Source: Trebonia kvetii
Lineage (GTDB): Bacteria; Actinomycetota; Actinomycetes; Streptosporangiales; Streptosporangiaceae
Direction of reading: 5' to 3'
Assembly: GCF_007827045.1 (NCBI RefSeq)
Contig: NZ_RPFW01000012.1
Span: forward strand, 1 to 64,000
DNA: 64,000 bases
Shown piece after piece: positions 41,856-51,051 of the stretch (position 1 is its first letter; each line of letters opens with the position of its first letter). The notes under the pieces were generated by a model. It was not told the origin of the DNA. It was given only the letters and a program-made list of their open reading frames with translations, and did not search any database. Made by a program: the position numbers and the translations under genes.

Positions 41856-43208
41856 ATGACCGACCAGATCCGTGCCGAGGAAGCCCGCGCGTTCGGCTTC
41901 GAGACCCGGCAACTACACGCCGGGCAGCGGCCTGACCCCAACACGGGCGCGCGCGCGGTGCCGATCTTCCAGACGACCAGCTACGTGTTCGAGGATCCAG
42001 AGTCGGCCGCCGCCTACTTCAACCTGCAGGAGTACGGCAACACCTACTCGCGGATCATGAACCCGACCGTCGCGGTGTTCGAGGAGCGGGTGGCGAACCT
42101 GGAGGGCGGCGCGGGCGGGGTGGCGTTCGCCAGCGGCATCGCCGCCCAGGCGGGCGCGCTGTTCACGCTGCTCGAGCCCGGCGACCACGTGGTCTCCTCC
42201 GCAGCGCTTTACGGCGGGACGGTCAACCAGCTCAAGCACCTGCTGCGGAAGATGAACGTCGAGTTGACCTGGGTCGATCCCGACGACCCCGGCGCGTGGC
42301 GGGACGCGGTCCGTGACAACACGAAGGCGTTCTTCGGCGAGACAATCGGCAACCCGGCCGGGAACGTGCTCGACATCGAGGCGGTCGCCGCCATCGCGCA
42401 CTCCCGCGGGATTCCGCTCATCGTGGACAACACCTTCGCGACGCCTTATCTATGCCGCCCGATCGAGTGGGGCGCGGACATCGTGATCCACTCGGCGACC
42501 AAGTTCATCGGCGGCCACGGCACGAGCATCGGCGGCGTGGTCGTCGAGTCTGGCGAGTTCGACTGGTCCAACGGGCGGTTCCCGGTGGTGGCCGACCCGT
42601 CGCCGGCCTATCACGGGCTCAAGTTCCACGAGACGTTCGGCACCTACGGGTACCTGATGAAGCTGCGGGCCGAGACGCTGCGCGACCTCGGCGCGGCCAT
42701 GTCGCCGTTCAACGCCTTCCTCTTCCTGCAGGGGCTCGAGACGCTGTCCCTGCGGATGGAACGCCACGTGCAGAACGCGCTCGCGGTCGCCTCGTTCCTC
42801 CAGTCGCACGCGCTCGCGTCGAACGTGACCTACGGCGGACTGCCGGACAGCAGGTACCGGCCGCTGGTGGACAAGTACCTGCCGCGCGGCGCCGGCGCGG
42901 TGTTCTCCTTCGACTGCGCGGGCGGCCGGGCCGGCGGCCAGGACCTCATCCGCGGCCTGTCGCTCTGGTCCCACCTGGCGAACGTCGGGGACGCGAAGAG
43001 CCTCGTCATCCATCCGGCGAGCACCACGCACCGGCAGCTGAGCGACGATGAGCTGAGCGCGGCGGGCGTCGGGCCAGGCACGGTGCGGCTGTCGGTCGGC
43101 ACCGAGTCGGTCGGTGACCTGATCTGGGACCTGGAACAGGGTTTCGCGCTGGTGGCGGCATCCGGAGCGGCGGGCGCCGGAGCGACGGGAAAGGTGGCGA
43201 CGTCATGA
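41856..43208 (+). CDS. metY: O-acetylhomoserine sulfhydrylase
   Basis: A 450-residue PLP enzyme of the Cys/Met metabolism family. FETRQLHAGQRPDPNTGARAVPI is the O-acetylhomoserine sulfhydrylase start. PLP is held by Lys in IHSATKFIGGHGT, with VDNTFATPYLCRPIEWGAD and YSRIMNPTVAVFEERVANLEGG. It forms homocysteine from O-acetylhomoserine and sulfide, i.e. direct sulfhydrylation. It lies between metX and a CoA-binding protein gene, whose ATG overlaps its stop. Confidence 0.93.
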   Translation: MTDQIRAEEARAFGFETRQLHAGQRPDPNTGARAVPIFQTTSYVFEDPESAAAYFNLQEYGNTYSRIMNPTVAVFEERVANLEGGAGGVAFASGIAAQAGALFTLLEPGDHVVSSAALYGGTVNQLKHLLRKMNVELTWVDPDDPGAWRDAVRDNTKAFFGETIGNPAGNVLDIEAVAAIAHSRGIPLIVDNTFATPYLCRPIEWGADIVIHSATKFIGGHGTSIGGVVVESGEFDWSNGRFPVVADPSPAYHGLKFHETFGTYGYLMKLRAETLRDLGAAMSPFNAFLFLQGLETLSLRMERHVQNALAVASFLQSHALASNVTYGGLPDSRYRPLVDKYLPRGAGAVFSFDCAGGRAGGQDLIRGLSLWSHLANVGDAKSLVIHPASTTHRQLSDDELSAAGVGPGTVRLSVGTESVGDLIWDLEQGFALVAASGAAGAGATGKVATS

Positions 43209-43687
43209 CCGATCTCGCGCGGTACCAGGACCCGCTGACCATCCAGCGCGTGCTGCACGGAGCGAAGACCATCGCGGTGGTCGGCCTGTCAGGCAACGAA
43301 CTGCGGGCCAGCTACTTCGTCGGCTACTACCTCAAGCGGCACGGCTACCGCGTGATCCCGGTCAATCCGCGGGAGACCGAGATACTCGGCGAGAAGTCGT
43401 ACCCGAGCCTGCTCGACGTCCCCGAGCCGGTGGACGTGGTGAACGTCTTCCGCGCCCCGGACGCGCTGCCGCAGATCGCGCGGGACGCCGTGACGATCGG
43501 CGCGGGCACCCTGTGGTGCCAGTTCGGCGTGATCAACGAAGAGGGCGCGCGGATCGCCTCCGACGGCGGAGTGACGGTGATCATGGACCGTTGCATCAAG
43601 GTGGAGCACGCCCGCTATGTCGGCCGCATGCACTGGCTCGGCTTCAACACGCAGCGCATCACGTCGGTCCGCGCCGGGCTGCAGTAG
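43205..43687 (+). CDS. CoA-binding domain protein (YccU-like)
   Basis: A 160-residue Rossmann protein of the CoA_binding_2 type. KTIAVVGLSGNELRASYFVGYYLKRHGYRVIPVNP is the nucleotide site, followed by YPSLLDVPEPVDVVNVFR and MDRCIKVEHAR. Family members bind CoA; no enzyme activity is known. The ATGA overlap with metY and the shared operon suggest a role linked to acetyl-CoA use in methionine synthesis, although this is inference. Confidence 0.88.
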   Translation: MTDLARYQDPLTIQRVLHGAKTIAVVGLSGNELRASYFVGYYLKRHGYRVIPVNPRETEILGEKSYPSLLDVPEPVDVVNVFRAPDALPQIARDAVTIGAGTLWCQFGVINEEGARIASDGGVTVIMDRCIKVEHARYVGRMHWLGFNTQRITSVRAGLQ

Positions 43688-43823
43688 CGGCCGCAGAAAC
43701 GGGCGCAGAAGCGGCTTCAGTAGCCAATATTTGCCGGTTTCGTTATCGTTCCCACGCAACAACCGGGCCGCTTGAAACGTCTTCTAGTTCGGGATTAAAC
43801 CGACGATGAAGGACGTGACTGAC

Positions 43824-44672
43824 ATGGGTGCGCTAACGCACGGCGGCAGGCTGGCGAAATTTGGCGTGACAGCGGCGGCGGTGGCCGCCATCGCGCTCTG
43901 CGGATGCACGGCGGGGACCGCCCTTGCCGCGCCGTCGGCCTCGGCCAAGCCCGCTGCGGTGACGGCATCCGCGGCCAAGGCGGCGCCGTCCGCCACGGCG
44001 ACGGATGTCGCCAAGGTGACGACCGCCACGTATGTGGCGCCGAAGCGCACCCTTGCCGTGGGGATGACGGGCGCGGACGTCAAGTCGGTGCAGCGGCGGC
44101 TCGCCGCGCTGAAATACTGGCCGGGCCCGATCGACGGGCAGTTTGGCACCGACACGCAGGCAGCTGTCTGGGCGTTCCAGGAGATCAACGGCATCAAGGT
44201 GACCGGCGTGATCGACGCGGCCACCAAGTACAGGCTTGCGCACCCCAAGACGTACAAGTCGCCCTCCTACAAGGGCAAGCGCGCCAACCGCATTGAAGTG
44301 AGCCAGGCCCTCGAGGTGCTCGTGCTGTACAAGAACAACAAGATCTGGCTGATCAGCCACGTCTCGAGCGGCGGGGGCTACTACTACAACTGCGGCAGCA
44401 ACGGCTGCGCGCAGGCGGTCACCCCCAACGGCACCTACAACACGACCGTCTACATGTCCGGCTGGGTCAAGGTGCCGCTCGGCGCGATGTACAACCCGGT
44501 GTTCTTCATCAGCACGGTCTTCGCCATCCACGGTGACGACTACGTGCCGCAGGGCCCGGCCTCGCATGGCTGCGTCCGTATCCCGATGGATGTCGCGAAC
44601 TTCTTCCACAAGATGGTCAAGACCCCGGGCACCCAGGTGCACGTCTACGGCAAGGCCCAGTGGCAGAAGTAA
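43824..44672 (+). CDS. L,D-transpeptidase with peptidoglycan-binding domain
   Basis: A 282-residue exported enzyme. A signal region (FGVTAAAVAAIALCGCTAGTALA, with a possible lipobox-like LCGC) and an Ala-rich linker precede a PG_binding_1 domain (VGMTGADVKSVQRRLAALKYWPGPIDGQFG). The YkuD domain ends in IHGDDYVPQGPASHGCVRIP with the catalytic Cys. It forms 3-3 cross-links in the wall or anchors proteins. ATG 43824 has AAGGA upstream; ATG 43806 would add six residues. A single gene. Confidence 0.88.
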   Translation: MGALTHGGRLAKFGVTAAAVAAIALCGCTAGTALAAPSASAKPAAVTASAAKAAPSATATDVAKVTTATYVAPKRTLAVGMTGADVKSVQRRLAALKYWPGPIDGQFGTDTQAAVWAFQEINGIKVTGVIDAATKYRLAHPKTYKSPSYKGKRANRIEVSQALEVLVLYKNNKIWLISHVSSGGGYYYNCGSNGCAQAVTPNGTYNTTVYMSGWVKVPLGAMYNPVFFISTVFAIHGDDYVPQGPASHGCVRIPMDVANFFHKMVKTPGTQVHVYGKAQWQK

Positions 44673-44837
44673 GCACCGCGACGGAAGTAACCGGCAGTGC
44701 CTGTCACGGGTAGCGCCGATCACGGGTAGACGTCTGGTCGCTGGCCGGGTGATAGTGGGAGACGGCGCTTACCGCGTCCCACGTGCCCGGCCAGCGACCG
44801 CTGGCCTGGGCCTGCACACCGATGGGTGGTTCAGAAC

Positions 44838-45380
44838 ATGCTCCAGGCGTTCGTCTTCGAGAAGGTCGGCGTCGTCGTCGGCGACCTGTACTTTCTCGAC
44901 CCCAATCCGCACCCGGGACAGGAGGGGCCCGAGCATGGCGTCCGGCTCGAGCTGCGGGTGTTCGACAGGGGCGAGCTGAAGAGCTCCATCTACTCCGCGG
45001 TCCCGATCGCGGCGGGCAAGCCCATCTGGCGCGTCGACCTGCTCGAGGCCGTCGACGGCAAGCCAGGCAGCTTCAACCGCACGCACCACCACGAGAAGTT
45101 CACCCCGAACTGGGACCCGCACCCCCGGGTGTTCCTCCGCGAGCTGTCACAGGACCCGCTCGGCTGGCTGGCCGGCCAGCTCTCTGACCTGCCCGGCATC
45201 CTCGACCGGGCGGACGTGCCGCAGGATGTCGCCGACCCCGCCGACGCGGGCAGCCTCAAGGCCATGGCGCCCGCCATCGTGAGCGTGGCCAGCATGATGC
45301 TGGACAAGGTCCGCGCCGGCGAGCTCGGCACCGCGCCCGCCGACGACGCGGCCGACAGCATACGGAACGGCTGGTTGTAG
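44838..45380 (+). CDS. Conserved hypothetical protein (180 aa)
   Basis: I do not recognise the family. FVFEKVGVVVGDLYFLDPNPHPGQEGPEHGVRLELRVF suggests a beta-rich N-terminal domain, followed by SSIYSAVPIAAGKPIWRVDLLE and a conserved THHHEKFTPNWDPHPRVF with three consecutive His that could bind metal. The C-terminus is helical. ATG 44838 is chosen with GGGTGG upstream; GTG 44826 is an alternative. There is no signal peptide or membrane helix. Confidence 0.6.
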   Translation: MLQAFVFEKVGVVVGDLYFLDPNPHPGQEGPEHGVRLELRVFDRGELKSSIYSAVPIAAGKPIWRVDLLEAVDGKPGSFNRTHHHEKFTPNWDPHPRVFLRELSQDPLGWLAGQLSDLPGILDRADVPQDVADPADAGSLKAMAPAIVSVASMMLDKVRAGELGTAPADDAADSIRNGWL

Positions 45381-45386
45381 CACGTG

Positions 45387-46850
45387 TCAGCTCCGCGCTC
45401 CGCGCCCGCGGAGCGCGGACAGCACCGCGGCGATCACCATGAAGGCGACGGACTCGTAGAACGCGGCGTGCAGCCCGGTGGTGAAGTCGGCCGCGGCCTG
45501 GCCGTGCAGCGTAGTGGTGCCGACGAAAATCGCGAACGCGACCTCACGGGGAATGGACCTGGACGCCACCAGGATGGCGACGGAGAACGAGAACACCATC
45601 CCGATGTTGGAGAACGTCCGCAGCATGCCCGACGCGATGCCGAACATGTCGGGCGGCGCCGCCTTCATGATCGCCGAGCTGTTGGCGGGGAAGAACAGGC
45701 ACGCGCCGACCGCGCTTATCGAGCCGATGCACACGATCCACCACAGCGGCGTCGCGTTGGTGAGCTGCGCGTACAGCAGCAGCGACACCACCTGGAGCGC
45801 CAGTCCCGCCGTGGCGGGCAGCACCGCACCGTGCTTGTCGGCCAGGCGGCCCGCGTAGAGGCTGACGCCCGCGGAGATCAGGTACCCGGGTAGCAGCAGC
45901 AGCGAGGCGTTGATCGGCGACAGGCCGCGCGGTCCCTGCAGGTACATCAGCACAAGGAACAGCACCGCGAAGCTGGCCAGGCCCTGGAAGAGCGAGGCGC
46001 ACAGCGACGCCGCCATCATCGGCACGCGGAAGATCCGCAGCGGCAGCATCGGCGCGGGCACCCGCGACTCGACGTACACGAAGACCCCGATGAGCGCCAG
46101 GCCGCCGATCAGGTAGCCGGCGGTCTCGGCGTCGAACGGGCCGTTGGCGAGCTTGGTGATCGCCCACAGCACGCCGAAAAGCCCGAGGCCGAGCGTCACC
46201 ATGCCCAGCGGGTCGAGCCGCTGGCTGATCCGCTCTCCCTTGTCGCGCAGCACCCGCAGCGCGACGGCGATCGCGAGGACCCCGGTGGGCACGTTGATCC
46301 AGAAGATCCAGCGCCACGACACGTACGTGACGATCAGCCCGCCAAGCACCACGCCGAGCACAGCGCCGATCGTCCAGCCAAGCGAGGTGAACCCGTAGGC
46401 CAGCCCGCGCCGTTCCTTCGGGTACAGGTCGGCGATGACTGCGCCGCTGTTGGCCATGATCAGCGCGCCGCCGACGCCCTGGACGACCCGGAACACGATG
46501 ATCGACACCTCGTCCCAGGCCAGCGCGCACAGCAGCGAGCCCAGGACGAACACGGCGAAGCCGGTCTCGTACATGCGGACCCGCCCGAACATGTCGCCGA
46601 GCCGTCCGACCTGGGTGGAAAGCAGCGTGATCACGAGCAGGAAGCTGACGATGACCCAGACCACGTCGGTCAGCGCCACGTGCAGGCTGCGCTGGATCTC
46701 CGGCAGCGCGAGCACCACGATCGTGGTGTCCACCGCGGTCATCAGCACGCCCGCCATGAGCACCACCATGGCGAGACCGGTGCCCCTCGGCTGCCCGCCG
46801 CCGGCACCGGACGACGCCGGTGGATTCCGCTCGGTCTTGGAGAAAGTCAC
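45387..46850 (-). CDS. MFS drug:H+ antiporter, DHA2/EmrB-QacA type
   Basis: A 487-residue transporter with about 14 membrane helices. GVLMTAVDTTIVVLALPEIQ is the DHA2 helix-1 motif with the membrane Asp, and GRLGDMFGRVRMYETGF is motif A. YPKERRGLAYGFTSLGWTIGAVLGVVLGGL is motif C. Expected role: proton-driven export of drugs or toxic cations. GTG 46850 directly follows an AT-rich box (TAGGCTAAGAAA), suggesting a leaderless transcript. It is divergent from the NfeD/flotillin pair. Confidence 0.88.
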   Translation of the reverse strand: MTFSKTERNPPASSGAGGGQPRGTGLAMVVLMAGVLMTAVDTTIVVLALPEIQRSLHVALTDVVWVIVSFLLVITLLSTQVGRLGDMFGRVRMYETGFAVFVLGSLLCALAWDEVSIIVFRVVQGVGGALIMANSGAVIADLYPKERRGLAYGFTSLGWTIGAVLGVVLGGLIVTYVSWRWIFWINVPTGVLAIAVALRVLRDKGERISQRLDPLGMVTLGLGLFGVLWAITKLANGPFDAETAGYLIGGLALIGVFVYVESRVPAPMLPLRIFRVPMMAASLCASLFQGLASFAVLFLVLMYLQGPRGLSPINASLLLLPGYLISAGVSLYAGRLADKHGAVLPATAGLALQVVSLLLYAQLTNATPLWWIVCIGSISAVGACLFFPANSSAIMKAAPPDMFGIASGMLRTFSNIGMVFSFSVAILVASRSIPREVAFAIFVGTTTLHGQAAADFTTGLHAAFYESVAFMVIAAVLSALRGRGARS

Positions 46851-46934
46851 TTTCTTAGCCTAACGAAAGGTAGCTTTTCCGCCAGTGATGACTAGGCTTG
46901 CTATCCGGCGTTCGCATGTGAGGGGCGGCAGGTT

Positions 46935-47204
46935 GTGGCTCGCGACGAAAACGCGATCGGCACGGTCGGCGTCCTCACTGTTGCCACTCGCGGACAGGCA
47001 GGCCCTGGCGAGGTTCTGATCAGGATTCGCGGTGGCTCAGAAAGCTTCCTTGCCTGGTCCGCGACACCGCTCCCGAAGGGGGCCACCGTCCTGGTCACTG
47101 ATTGCCTTGGCCCGCGAACGGTCGACGTCATGGCATGGGACGATTCGCTCGGCGAGGCCCCCGGCATCCCCGGATCTAACGAAATCCCCCGCTCAGGAGA
47201 GTGA
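46935..47204 (+). CDS. Small NfeD-like OB-fold protein
   Basis: An 89-residue beta-rich protein: IGTVGVLTVATRGQAGPGEVLIRIRGGSESFLAWSATPLPKGATVLVTDCLGPRTVDVM resembles the soluble OB domain of NfeD proteins. NfeD partners usually sit directly in front of flotillin-type SPFH genes, as here (4 bases between stop and next ATG). GTG 46935 is the start; a GGGGCGG stretch lies upstream. It probably acts with the SPFH protein at the membrane. Confidence 0.65.
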   Translation: MARDENAIGTVGVLTVATRGQAGPGEVLIRIRGGSESFLAWSATPLPKGATVLVTDCLGPRTVDVMAWDDSLGEAPGIPGSNEIPRSGE

Positions 47205-47208
47205 AATC

Positions 47209-48345
47209 ATGTTCGGTTACCGAGTTCCGGCCCCCGATGAGGCAATGCTCATTTCCGGTGGTCGCGGGGCTAGTGGCGCGCCGTTCCGGGTGGTCACCGG
47301 GCACGGCGCGTTCGTCGCGCCGTTCTTCAGGAAGGTCAGGTACCTGACGCTGTCCATGCAGGAAGCCGAGGTGTCGGAGACCTGCGTGACCAAGCAGGGG
47401 ATCTCGCTGAACGTCCGTTCGGTGATCGCGTTCAAGGTGGGCTACGACTCGGAGTCCATCGTCAACGCCGGGCAGCGGTTCCTGTCCGACCAGGACCAGA
47501 TGTCTGTGCTGACCGGCCGGATCTTCGCCGGCCACCTGCGGTCGATCATCGGCTCGATGACCGTTGAGGAGATCGTTACCGAACGGCAGAAGCTGGCTTC
47601 TGAGGTGCTCGACGGCTCCAAGGCGGAGATGGCCACCATCGGCCTGACCGTCGACTCGCTGCAGATCCAGTCCATCGATGACATGGGCGCCGGCTACATC
47701 GCGGCGATGGCCGCGCCGAACAACGCGGCGATCCAGCGGCAAGCGAAGATCGCCCAGGCGGCGGCCGACCAGGCATCGGCCGAGGCGCAGCAGGCGTCGG
47801 CACGCAAGCAGGCCGAGTTCGCCAGGCAGACAGCGGTCGTCCAGGCCCAGTACAAGGCCGAGATCGACAAGGCGCAGGCGGAGGCGGCGCAGGCCGGGCC
47901 GCTCGCCCAGGCCTCGGCGCAGCGCGCGGTCATCTCCGCCCAGGCCGAGCTGGCGCAGCACCAAGCCGCGCTCCGTCAGCAGCAGCTGGTCTCCGAGGTG
48001 ATCAGGCCCGCCGAGGCCGAGGCGGAGAAGGTGAAGATCCTCGCCATCGCCGACGCCGAGCGCACCAGGATCGCGGCCGAGGCCGCCGCGTCAAACAACC
48101 GGGTCGCCCTCGACCAGTTGCTGATCGCCCAGCTCCCGCAGATCGTCAAGGAGGCGGCAGTCGGCCTGGCCGGCGCCAACGTTACCGTCCTCAACGGTGC
48201 GGACGGCCTCGGCGAGATCGCCGCAGGGCTGGTCAGCCAGGGCCTGACCATCCTTGAGGCGGTCCGCAAGGGCGTCGGCGTCCCCACCGTCAACGGCGAG
48301 AGCGGCTCGGTCGCGCTGAACAACGGCCAGTCCCCCTCGGCGTAA
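47209..48345 (+). CDS. Flotillin-like SPFH domain protein
   Basis: A 378-residue protein. The SPFH domain spans about residues 5-170 (VTGHGAFVAPFFRKVRYLTLSM, QGISLNVRSVIAFKVG, GHLRSIIGSMTVEEIVTERQKLASEV). A long Ala/Gln/Glu coiled coil with EAQQASARKQAEFARQT and AEAEKVKILAIADAERT repeats follows, as in flotillins. No N-terminal transmembrane helix is seen, so it is probably membrane-associated by its SPFH face. Role: membrane microdomain organisation. GGAGAG precedes ATG 47209, and a terminator follows. Confidence 0.85.
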   Translation: MFGYRVPAPDEAMLISGGRGASGAPFRVVTGHGAFVAPFFRKVRYLTLSMQEAEVSETCVTKQGISLNVRSVIAFKVGYDSESIVNAGQRFLSDQDQMSVLTGRIFAGHLRSIIGSMTVEEIVTERQKLASEVLDGSKAEMATIGLTVDSLQIQSIDDMGAGYIAAMAAPNNAAIQRQAKIAQAAADQASAEAQQASARKQAEFARQTAVVQAQYKAEIDKAQAEAAQAGPLAQASAQRAVISAQAELAQHQAALRQQQLVSEVIRPAEAEAEKVKILAIADAERTRIAAEAAASNNRVALDQLLIAQLPQIVKEAAVGLAGANVTVLNGADGLGEIAAGLVSQGLTILEAVRKGVGVPTVNGESGSVALNNGQSPSA

Positions 48346-48371
48346 TCGCACGACAAGGCAAGAAGCTAGCA

Positions 48372-48403
48372 ACGCAGACGCGGGCTGACGCCCGCGCCTG
48401 CGT
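48372..48403 (+). terminator. Terminator after the flotillin gene
   Basis: ACGCAG-A-CGCGGGC, TGAC, GCCCGCG-C-CTGCGT: a 14-bp stem with one mismatch, 27 bases after the stop. Confidence 0.7.
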
Positions 48404-48539
48404 GTGCGCCGCCAGGTGGTGCGCGGGGTCGGCGGTTAAGCGAACAGCGTCGCCGGACGACAAAACCGCCTATATCGAGTGTCACTGAATAGCTGTTGCC
48501 GCTTCCGACCCAAGATGACGGCCCTTGGATCGGGATCGC

Positions 48540-49442
48540 TCAGCGGGCGGAGAGGATGGCGGCTAGCTCGGCGGCCGGGGAGGATTCGCGGAGGGTGCCG
48601 TGGATCAGCTCGATGCGGTGGACGACCCGTGGGGCTGTCACCGGAACCGCGATGATGCCTGCCCACGCGGCCGGTTCTGGGGATAGCGCCGGTTGCGGTA
48701 GCAGGGTCAGACCGTGGCCGGCTGCCGCGAGCCTGATCAGAGTCAGTGTGTCTGATCCCGCGTAGCCGAACGCGGGCCGAAAGCCGTCTACGCCGGCGAG
48801 CCTCCGGATCTCCGCGAGCGGCGGCGCCACCTGCTCCGCCTCGATCCACCGGGAGTCAGCTAGATCCGGCAGCCGCAAAGCCCGGCGTGCCGCGAGCGGG
48901 TGCCCCGCGGGCAGGATGACGGCGACGCCCGCCTGGCTGACGCCGGTGGCGGCCACCGGCGCGAGTTCCGGAAGCGGATCACCCGGCGCGGTCAGGCCAT
49001 CGGTTAGCGCGATATCAAGCTCGCCGCGTGCCACACCGAACGCGACCGCGGCGCGCGTTCCCGTCCGGACGCTGATATCAAGGCGCGGCATTCGCTCGCG
49101 CAGTTCGGCGAGCGCCGCCGCGAGAGCTGGCGCCGTAGTCGCGCCGGCCAGCGGCGTGACGCCGACGATGAGGGTCGCCGCCGGGGTGCTCGTCATGCGG
49201 GTGACGTCGGCCCGTGCCGCGTCGAGGCGGAGCAGGATGGGTTCTGCGTGCTCAAGCAGCCGGGCACCTGCCTCGGTCGGCACGACCGGGCGGCGGTTGA
49301 GCAGCTGGGTCTTGAGGTCGTTCTCCAGGGCGGCGATCTGCTGCGACACCGCCGCCTGGGTGTACCCAAGTTCACTCGCGGCAGCGGAGAACGAGCCGAG
49401 CCTGGCCACCGCGACGAACGTCCTGAGCAGTTGCGCCTCCAC
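48540..49442 (-). CDS. LysR family transcriptional regulator
   Basis: A 300-residue regulator. The winged helix is LLRTFVAVARLGSFSAAASELGYTQAAVSQQIAALE, followed by LLNRRPVVPTEAGARLLEHAEPI and the effector domain (TLIVGVTPLAG, LDIALTDGLTAPGDPLPELAPV). GTG 49442 is chosen as the usual LysR start; ATG 49478 would add 12 residues and cross the palindrome at 49445-49461. It is divergent from the GATase-like gene and probably controls it. Confidence 0.87.
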   Translation of the reverse strand: MEAQLLRTFVAVARLGSFSAAASELGYTQAAVSQQIAALENDLKTQLLNRRPVVPTEAGARLLEHAEPILLRLDAARADVTRMTSTPAATLIVGVTPLAGATTAPALAAALAELRERMPRLDISVRTGTRAAVAFGVARGELDIALTDGLTAPGDPLPELAPVAATGVSQAGVAVILPAGHPLAARRALRLPDLADSRWIEAEQVAPPLAEIRRLAGVDGFRPAFGYAGSDTLTLIRLAAAGHGLTLLPQPALSPEPAAWAGIIAVPVTAPRVVHRIELIHGTLRESSPAAELAAILSAR

Positions 49443-49444
49443 GA

Positions 49445-49461
49445 GATAAGCATCGCTTATC
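49445..49461. promoter_or_regulatory. Candidate LysR operator
   Basis: GATAAGC, ATC, GCTTATC is a perfect palindrome with 7-bp arms, 2 bases upstream of the LysR GTG and 57 bases from the divergent gene. Binding here would block lysR translation or transcription start and allow autorepression. Confidence 0.55.
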
Positions 49462-49517
49462 GGCGGACAAGAAATCATCGTTGGCGCTTAACATCATGGC
49501 TGTCTCACGATGGACGC

Positions 49518-50246
49518 ATGACTCAGCACGCCGCACAGATCGCCCTCGTGGGTGACCGGTCAGCCAACGTCAGGGCGCACGCGCGCATCCCCGGTCTCAT
49601 CGACGCACTGCTCCGGCGCGACTCGATCGCGCTCGACCCCTACTGGATAGCCACGCCGGATGCCGTCGAGGCCGACCTCGCCGGCTTCGACGCCATCTGG
49701 ATCGTTCCCGGCAGCCCCTATGAGAGCGCCGATGGCGCCATCCGCGCCGCGCGCGTCGCCCGCGAGGAGGGAATCCCGCTCCTCGGCACCTGCGGCGGCT
49801 TCCAGCACGCGCTGCTCGAGTACGCCCGCGACGTCTGCGGGCTGTCCGAGGTCGAGAACGCCGAGGTGACCCCCGACGCGAAGCACCCGCTGATCGTGCC
49901 GCTCGAGTGCTCGCTGATGGGCCACGAAGAGGCGGTCATGATCGCGCCAGGCACGCTGGCGGCGCGGATCTGCGGAGCCGGCCGGCGGGTCGAGCGGTAC
50001 CACTGCAACTTTGGCCTGAACGCCGATTACCTGGAGGCGCTGACGGACGGCGGCCTGCGCTTCACCGGCTTCGACGACACGGGAAACGTCAGGATCATGG
50101 AACTGCCCGGGCACCCGTTCTTCATCGGCACCCTGTTCCAGCCGGAACTCCAGGGCGACGGCACCCAGCCGCACCCGATCATCGCCGCACTGGGCGCGGC
50201 GGCGGCAAACCACGCCGACACCACCGTGCTGGCCTCGGCCAGCTAG
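49518..50246 (+). CDS. CTP synthase C-terminal-related class I GATase-like protein
   Basis: A 242-residue protein of the class I glutamine amidotransferase fold. The nucleophile elbow is LLGTCGGFQHALLEYARD with its Cys. In ordinary GATases the next motif is FHPE; here it is LFQPE, so the catalytic His is replaced by Gln, which is the pattern of the CTP-synthase C-terminal-related (seleno)protein group. Glutaminase activity is therefore doubtful. ATG 49518 overlaps a short upstream frame. It is divergent from the LysR gene. Confidence 0.82.
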   Translation: MTQHAAQIALVGDRSANVRAHARIPGLIDALLRRDSIALDPYWIATPDAVEADLAGFDAIWIVPGSPYESADGAIRAARVAREEGIPLLGTCGGFQHALLEYARDVCGLSEVENAEVTPDAKHPLIVPLECSLMGHEEAVMIAPGTLAARICGAGRRVERYHCNFGLNADYLEALTDGGLRFTGFDDTGNVRIMELPGHPFFIGTLFQPELQGDGTQPHPIIAALGAAAANHADTTVLASAS

Positions 50247-50282
50247 CGGTCCGCGGAACCCTGTCCCGCTTCCCGGCAGCCG

Positions 50283-50792
50283 TCAAGCCGACGGGTCGCG
50301 CAGCAGGACGAAGTTGATCGCGGTGAGCGTCATCGCGACGTCACCGTCCTGGTTGGTCACCTCGACCGTTCCCCTGACAATCCCCCGGTCAGGCTTACTC
50401 GAGGAGCGGCGCGCCTCGAGCACCGTGGCGCGGACGTGCAGCGTGTCGCCTGGGCGGACCGGCCGCGGCCAGCGGATCTCGTCGACGCCCGCCGCGCCGA
50501 GGCCGGACTCCGCGCTGACGTAGAACTCCACGAGCTTCCGCATCGTCGCGCTGACGGTGTGCCAGCCGCTGGCGATGAGGCCGCCGTACGGCCCGTCCTT
50601 GGCGCCCACCGGATCAACGTGGAACGGCTGCGGGTCGTACTGGCTGGCGAACGCGATGATGTCCGCCTCGCTGAGTGTGAAGCTGCCGCAGTCCATCGTC
50701 GAGCCTGGGATGTAGTCCTCGAAGAAGCGGGTCACGCGCTCGGGGTGATCATTCACGCTCGTAAGTATCCCAAGGGTCCGGGGATGCGCCAC
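50283..50792 (-). CDS. MaoC-like hydratase/dehydratase
   Basis: A 169-residue hot-dog fold protein. ADIIAFASQYDPQPFHVDP has the catalytic Asp/His pair of the R-hydratase motif, and GLIASGWHTVSATMRKLVEFY and WPRPVRPGDTLHVRATVLE are typical MaoC blocks. It likely hydrates an enoyl-CoA or a similar thioester. The first ten residues before VNDHPERVTRFFEDY may be an artefact: GTG 50759 is also in frame. A single gene. Confidence 0.85.
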   Translation of the reverse strand: MAHPRTLGILTSVNDHPERVTRFFEDYIPGSTMDCGSFTLSEADIIAFASQYDPQPFHVDPVGAKDGPYGGLIASGWHTVSATMRKLVEFYVSAESGLGAAGVDEIRWPRPVRPGDTLHVRATVLEARRSSSKPDRGIVRGTVEVTNQDGDVAMTLTAINFVLLRDPSA

Positions 50793-50804
50793 CCACGGGG
50801 GATT

Positions 50805-50842
50805 CGATCACGAGAAGATCACATCGATCACGAGAAGATCAC
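50805..50842. repeat. 18-bp direct repeat upstream of the LysM gene
   Basis: CGATCACGAGAAGATCAC occurs at 50805-50822 and again at 50825-50842, with a period of 20 bp. Each unit has GATCAC at both ends. Two helical turns between copies suit a regulator binding one face of the DNA. Confidence 0.6.
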
Positions 50843-51051
50843 AGAAAAACTCGGTTTGCCTGCGGGCCCACGCGGCTCCCTGCAATAGTTCCATCGATGG
50901 CCGGTACGGGACAAAACAGCTTTAACAGCGACACTCCCGTATGAAACCACCGCCGAGCGGGCGCCCCCGAACAGTGCTCGCCGCCACAGGCCCGCCGAGA
51001 GGTGCGCGAGCAGCCGCGTAGGCAGGGCGAGACTTCGACCTGGGGAGATTA

